From: Guadua angustifolia
Lineage: Eukaryota > Streptophyta > Magnoliopsida > Poales > Poaceae
DNA length: 64,000 nt
Assembly (NCBI GenBank): GCA_036346375.1
Contig: CM070508.1
Span: forward strand, 13,572,852-13,636,851
Direction: 5' to 3'
In this document: positions 58,545 through 64,000 of the stretch, one piece after another
Numbering within the stretch: position 1 is the stretch's first letter
How the letters are laid out: each line of letters begins with the position of its first letter
Translations under genes and position numbers: made by a program
The notes under the pieces: generated by a model
Seen by the model: only the letters and a program-made list of their open reading frames with translations
Told to the model about the DNA's origin: nothing
Database searches by the model: none

Positions 58545-60549
58545 CTAGAATAATGAGATAATACTTGTAAGCAGAAACACTAGCAACTGGAGATGTCCAG
58601 AGGTCACAATGAATTAAATCAAAATTTGAACTAGCACGAGAATTGGAAGAGGTAAAGGGCGAACGGATGTGGCGACTGAGCTGACAGGCATGACATACAG
58701 ACTCAGCGGCATTATTATCACATGAAATAATAGAGGAATGTGCTAATTTGGAGAGGGCTTCAGCACCGAGGTGACCCAAGCGACGGTGCCAAATTGTGGT
58801 AGGGGCGGTGGCGACGAGAGCATGTGGCTGAGGGGCGGTCGACAGCAATGGATACAGAGGACCAGAGCTATTACACCTGGCTATCACGCTCCGAGTGCGA
58901 AGATCCTTCACAAAGAGACCAAAAGGATCAAATTCTACGGAACAATTATTGTCAATTGTAAACTGACGAACAGAAATCAAATTTTTAATAATTTGAGGAG
59001 TAACAAGGATGTCCCGTAAAGAGAAAAGACCGTGAGGAGTAGGAAGGGTGGTATTGCCGACAGAGGTGACAGGTAAAGAAGATCCATTACCAACAGTAAT
59101 AGAGGAGGAAGTGGAGGGTGGGTGGGAATCGGAAAGTATACCGGCGTCCGAGGCCATGTGATTTGTAGCGCCGGAGTCCATGTACCACTCGCCGGAGGGT
59201 GGCGGTGTGAGAGACAGTGTGTTGAAGTTGTTCAACAGTGCTGCCTGGTCCCACAGCCCGGCGCTAGACATAGGTGCCCACGGTGGCTGCTGCTGCAGTG
59301 GAGGATGCTGATGCTGGGACAGCTCACCGAAGGTATTAGTTGAGCCGGCGCCGTGTGGACTGAAGACGCCGGCCGGGCCAGGGTAACCAGCCGCGTAGAG
59401 GGCGCCAGACTGAGCCGCGTGAGGAGCAGTGGCCTGCGAGCCAACGCGAGGAGGCTGGGGCGCCGGAGTTGGCCGCGGCCCAAGGATCGAAGACGGACCT
59501 GTGTGCGGCCAGACCTGAACGGTGCCGGTCCATGGATTCCAGAAGCTGGGGAGAGAGCCCCGTGGAGGCTGGGAGCCACCGGAGTTGTTCTGGCCGCCGC
59601 CGTTGCGGCCACTGGGGCGGCCGTTGCCGCGGCCCTTCTTCCCTTTGCCGCGACCGTTGTTGGAGGAGCCGTTGGAGCCACCGTGGGGAGGTCGGGATGT
59701 ACCCCCAGAACTCGAGTCCGAGATGAGGGCCATAGAGGATGAAGAGCTGTTCTTGTGGCGCATGGTGAGTTCTTCGATCATCAAGTCAGAACGGACTTCG
59801 ACGAAGGAAGGGAACGGCTTCGCGCGCTTGATCATCGGCACCATGTACGAGAACTTTTCATTCAGACCGCGCAAGATGTTGAGGACGAGTGTGCGGTCGT
59901 GAACGGTCTCGCCCAAATCATCAAGGGCATCTGCCATGCCTTTCATCTTACGACAGAAATCTACAATGGAAAGATCACCTTGATTGAAGTTGCGGAATTC
60001 TGCGTCGAGGTATAGAGCACGGGTTTCCTTGTTGCCGAGGAACTGCTCTTCAAGGGCAAGCCAGACACGGCGTGCCGAGGTGTCATGCTGCATGACGATT
60101 TCGACGAGATGAGCGGAGATGGTGCCGTACAACCATCCGAGGACGGTGCACTCCATGCGAACCCAAGACGGATTGTCAGGGTGGGCAGCATCGGCGAGAA
60201 CGTGGTCGGAGAGCTCGTACTTGCCGAGGATGAGGAGGAAGTAGCCACGCCACTTGGTGTAGTTGGGCGTTTCAGAGTTGAGAACCACCGGGACGAGGGA
60301 GCGGATGTTGATGACAGGCACGGCTTGTGCATGCAAGGAGGCGATGGTGGCAGACTCGAGTGCATGGCGTTGGTCATCATGGGCGCGCTGGGCTTCGAGA
60401 ACGCGCTGGAGCTCGACGTCGAGCCGTGCGCGCTCGCCTTCGAGACGAGTCCGATCGGCCTCCAGGAGAGTGCGCTCCTCTGCCTGCTTGGCGAGGCGCT
60501 CGGCCTCGTCGGTGGTGAGGGGATCTACCTCGGAGGGAGTCCCAGACAT
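58072..60549 (-). pseudogene. Copia gag, protease and integrase remnant
   Basis: The likely gag start is the ATG at 60549 (MSGTPSEVDPLTT); an upstream in-frame ATG lies in the LTR and is less likely. A coiled-coil-like Glu/Arg-rich N-terminus is followed by a UBN2-type gag domain (residues about 90-260), a Gly/Arg-rich basic stretch in place of a CCHC knuckle, the protease site WYMDSGATNHM (DSG near 59178), the integrase finger H-x4-H...C-x2-C (58788-58683), and integrase D (HCDLW), D (QCDNG) and E (KAERI). A frameshift near 58095-58115 leads to the stop at 58072 and separates this frame from RT. Confidence 0.9.
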
Positions 60550-60667
60550 GGAGAACGGGAAGAATAGAAAAGGTGTCGAAGCAGCGGGCGGCGCAGGGAA
60601 GTAGCGACGGCCGGCGGCTAGGACGATGCGGAAGCTATGGTCGCAGGAAGCGAACCATCTGATACCA

Positions 60668-60873
60668 TGAAAGCGTGAAGTTAGGAGAGCAATCACGCAA
60701 TAATTATTCCCAAAGATGTGTTCGGTACAAATAGCCAGGAAGGCAACAAGAAAGGCAACCAATCCTAGGATTACGCGGGATTACATGCATGCAAAGGATG
60801 GAAACAAGAATAATCATGGATGGTTGCCGTAACAGACCGAACGCAGCCATTAAACCTAGACACCTGTCTAACA
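60668..60873 (-). repeat. Right (5') copia LTR
   Basis: 206 bp, adjacent to the primer site at 60655-60667. The LTR is unusually short for a plant copia element. Confidence 0.95.
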
Positions 60874-60878
60874 TGTCC

Positions 60879-61360
60879 GTCTATTTCTACTTGATAAATA
60901 GATAAAGAATATATTGAAAATAACTTGATTATCGTTAATTATTATCGTTAAACACTATATTCAATATACGCATGTAGAAGATATAAAGTAAAAATGGATA
61001 TTTATTAGGGGTATAGAGAGAACATCACACTAATTTTCCATTAGAATATAAAATATACTCTATATTTATAGACAACACCATTAAAAAATATGACTTACAT
61101 AAATTTGGGATAATTCATACCATACCACTTCATTCGTTAGCATCTTAGGAAATGCCACTCGTTGTCTCAGTAATATATGGACCCAGGGACCACATGTCAT
61201 TGAGACAATGAGTGATATTTTCTGAAGTACCGATTTTAGAGTTGTATAGTATGAATTATCCCTATAAATTTAGGCGTAGATAGTATTTGGTTGTGTTACT
61301 TCCAAGTTTTCATGGTGGTTATATACACAGACAAAATAGTCAGGCCCAAATAAGCAATTA
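60879..61360. other. Intergenic, AT-rich; second copy of a MITE-like segment
   Basis: The stretch 61040-61100 resembles 52840-52900. Nothing else recognised. Confidence 0.4.
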
Positions 61361-61380
61361 GCCTAGCCTAGCCTAGCCTA
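61361..61380. repeat. (GCCTA)4 short tandem repeat
   Basis: Four perfect units of gccta. Same unit as at 53135-53155. Confidence 0.9.
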
Positions 61381-63529
61381 AACGACGCCTGCATTGCGCA
61401 CACTGTTCTATAGTTCCCTCTCGGACAGGGCGTTGCAGAGTGGCCAATGTCTCACTAAACAGTCACATCAGGTGCAGCCACCATAACCGCGCATCTTGAA
61501 TGACTAAACCGGGCAAGCATCAGGTCAAACAATAAACAAAACAGCTTGGTGTAGTAAAATGCCAGAGAGGAATCGCACTTGCTCGATCCACACGAGAGCT
61601 CCATGGCAACTGGCAAGGACCCAAATCTCAATAGACAAGATGGCCTCTTCTTGTCATCTCACGTAAAGAATGTTCCATGAGAAGTGATAATAGTGGCCGT
61701 AGGACAGCGTGCAGCACATGTCTAGCCAACCTATCTGCGTAGAGAGAGACGAGAGAAAGAGACAAGTGAAGTGAGTTTTGGGAATGGGGATGGACTGGAA
61801 CTAGAGTAAGCGAATAGACGTTTGAGTCTAGCCGAGTTATTTCTAGTGGTTCACGGACTCGTTGCAGGTTGCAGCCAACAGAGTCAAAGGTTGGTATCTA
61901 TCCTTTAGGAGGTATTCTTTAGGAGGTATTTGGATTAGGTGTATTTTATTATAATGTTTTAAGATATAGTTTAAATTTAAATTAAATCTCAAAACCTCGT
62001 AATGAATTACACTTATCCAAATAAAATTATAGTCTTTTTCATAAAAATACGCCCGTATGCAAAAAAAAAAGGCCAAAAAGTACTGGAAGACAATATTTGA
62101 GAGCCCAAGGCGGAAATAGTAGAAGTGAGTGCTAGTTTCCCTGGCACCTCTCACCTGTCGCAGCTCGCGACTGCCACTCTGCGTGCCATGGCTCGGCGAC
62201 CCAGGGATGCGTGGAAACGTCGCCGGGCGGTCATACGATCAGGGCAAAGTCGCGATCTGCTGCCACTTCTAGGCTTCTAGCTCGGAATCCGACTTGTCGG
62301 TTTCCGTGGCGTTGGGGCAGATTGGTCGTGACGGCGTTGTGGAGAGCTGATGGGAATCTACGGGTGTTCCCCGTTTGGTCCTTTGTTTCTCGTCTTTTTT
62401 TCTTCGGTGCTGCAAATGGGTGCCTGATGCCGGGATACAAATGCGGTACCCCTTGCTTAAGCGGCTAAGCCTGTCACCGGCCAAACGAGTCTTGCCCATA
62501 GAAAACAAATGTAAGATCTAGGTGAAAAAGTCTATAATACCTTTCAAATAGTCATATTTAATTTATGCTACCATCCTCTCAGTAGCAAATGGTATCATAA
62601 GAATTCTCTAGATGGAACAGGATTTTCTAGCCCGGAGTAATTTAAGCCCGATCTAACTGTTTTGTAGTGACTTGTTGCAACCTCTTGAATTGGTAATTGG
62701 ATAACACATACGATGGTTCAAGCAATAGCTCAAAGAATAAATAGAGCAGAGTATGTCGTACGCAAAATTTTGAACATGCATGCAGGTGCCAAGTTGCAAT
62801 ATGATCATGCCGAGCTCTAGAAGTTAAGAGTTGGTGATTAGCCGTTCCATGTAACCAGGCTGTTTATTGTTTCGAGCAAAATATTTATTGTAGTAGCAGA
62901 CGGGTTCTCACGATTCATGACTCATGAGTACGAGGACCGACAAAAATAACACTCTTCACTTGGAAGGCTTAGACATTGATTCGATGTATAGGTTTAGCGC
63001 CGGTCATTGTCTGGCTAGGTGTTAGCGGTTGTCCATGATAAGCACGTAATCATCACGCCATGTCTTTTATGGCCAACCTCCAACTTTGTGTGCTGCAGTG
63101 GTAGCATGTACATTGGCTTACAAATTACTCCATTTTTGAATAGATGGTATTCTAGGTTCTTACACTTCTATTAAGTTACATCTTAAAAAAAACTGCTTCA
63201 CCCATCTTCATTATTACTTTGGATGGTGTCTTACCCTAGTCTATGGTAGTAAATGATATTAGAAATAGCTAAAGTAGAGAGGTATAGAAGAAAAAAATGG
63301 TAAAAAACTACCTCAAAATTGTAGAATGACATGTGTTTAGAAACAAAATCTAAAAGTTAAGATGACATGTAAGTTATACCGAGGAACAACACCTCCAAGA
63401 AACAGAGGGAAAAGAATACGAAATAAAGTAGTTAGCTTGCTTCGCTGCTCATCTAAGATTTGAAGTCTGCTACTTGTTGGTAGGCCTATTTGAAGTTCGG
63501 AGTGCAATAATAGATTACATGGAACACAA
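61381..63529. other. Intergenic, nothing recognised
   Basis: A GC-rich patch at 62150-62470 carries overlapping short frames on both strands without known motifs. A short direct repeat (tttaggaggtatt) is at 61900-61930. No host exon or bounded TE supported. Confidence 0.45.
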
Positions 63530-63919
63530 TCAGGGCTTGACATCAGTACCAGCATAGCACATTACAGGAACGCCTTTGAAATATAATTTTTCAGCAGTTA
63601 TACTTATCCTATCCGCACCAGAAAAAAAATAAGAACGAAAAAAGGGAACCGCAGAGCATATAACAGCAAAAGTTTGGCCGTTGCCACAATGCCATCTGCC
63701 AAAGCATTCGCCAAAAGAAAAGAAGCTCCTTTGTGAAACCACAAGTAACTGGAACACCAAAGCATCAGTAACATCGGTCAGATAATGAGACTCGGATAGG
63801 GTTGTCCTTGGTTGTACTAAGGAAAGCTTGATTTTGAGAGCGTGAACATGAACGGTAGACTGAACACCCACACAATCCCGATTTGACAAGGGAACTGTCA
63901 TCGTCATCTCTTTGGACAT
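63530..63919 (-). CDS. Open frame of unknown status near the window edge
   Basis: A 129-codon minus frame starting MSKEMTMTVPLSNRD. I recognise no domain, and the stretch is not GC-rich like grass exons. It could be part of the 3' untranslated region or last exon of a gene beyond the window edge, or chance. Hypothetical. Confidence 0.15.
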   Translation of the reverse strand: MSKEMTMTVPLSNRDCVGVQSTVHVHALKIKLSLVQPRTTLSESHYLTDVTDALVFQLLVVSQRSFFSFGECFGRWHCGNGQTFAVICSAVPFFRSYFFSGADRISITAEKLYFKGVPVMCYAGTDVKP

Positions 63920-64000
63920 GCATGCGTTGAGGATATAGCTTAGCTAGCCTACATTCTGATGATCCAGGAAAATAAGGAAATGAGTTCGAATTATTTTCAG

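Larger units (their letters stand above)
55670..60873 (-). mobile_element. Young copia retrotransposon with broken gag-pol
   Basis: LTRs of 206 bp at each end differ at only two positions. The target duplication is tgtcc on both sides (55665-55669 and 60874-60878). Next to the right LTR the minus strand reads TGGTATCAGATGG, the initiator-Met primer site; next to the left LTR it reads ACTACGGGGGCG, a polypurine tract. The domain order gag, protease, integrase, RT, RNase H is that of Ty1/copia. The coding part has at least two frameshifts and two stops, so the element cannot make its own enzymes. Confidence 0.95.

Overview
This is eukaryotic plant DNA, almost certainly from a grass (Poaceae). 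It holds two spliced host genes, many LTR retrotransposons of grass type, several short inverted-repeat elements with 3-bp TTA/TAA or 8-bp target duplications, and GC-rich first exons. I saw nothing bacterial, no rRNA, no intact tRNA gene and no CRISPR array. More than half of the window is recognisable transposable-element (TE) sequence. Species cannot be fixed from the sequence alone.

Layout. 1-13 kb: AT-rich, gene-poor DNA with a probable copia LTR (3983-4161), a SINE-like piece, a solo LTR with perfect 5-bp TSD (6453-7118) and several MITEs; a possible minus-strand first exon lies near 13.1 kb. 14.1-16.5 kb: an LTR element whose 1.9-kb interior lacks recognisable pol. 16.5-17.3 kb: copy A of a non-autonomous hAT-like family with AAATTTCG-rich ends. 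18.3 kb and 32.5-33.4 kb: two parts of what looks like one decayed hAT transposase gene (BED finger, then DUF659), separated by a 13-kb retroelement block. The block holds a 2.27-kb copia-type LTR (18620-20886) and a degenerate 10.9-kb Tat/Retand-type gypsy element (about 20887-31747, minus strand) that carries an extra gene in antisense.

33.7-38 kb: hAT-like copy B, a second copia-type LTR and a GAAAC/GTTTC-rich inverted array. 39.4-40.6 kb: a five-exon plus-strand gene for a small conserved plant protein of unknown function (139 aa predicted). 42.6-43.3 kb: a Micron-like element embedded in (TA)n. 43.9-47.3 kb: a seven-exon minus-strand gene for a PRONE-type RopGEF (635 aa predicted). The two host genes are convergent and about 3.3 kb apart. 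A 1.2-kb hAT-like element with an 8-bp TSD sits about 450 bp upstream of the RopGEF start codon.

48.9-64 kb: MITEs, a TRIM, hAT-like copies C and D (D with a perfect 8-bp TSD), and a young 5.2-kb copia element (55670-60873, minus strand). Its two 206-bp LTRs differ at only two positions, yet its gag-pol frame is broken several times. The last 3 kb has no gene I can support.

Host functions: RopGEFs load GTP onto ROP small GTPases at the plasma membrane in polar growth and signalling. The small protein has no known role. The rest is TE biology: host for non-autonomous elements, LTR promoters and nested insertion.
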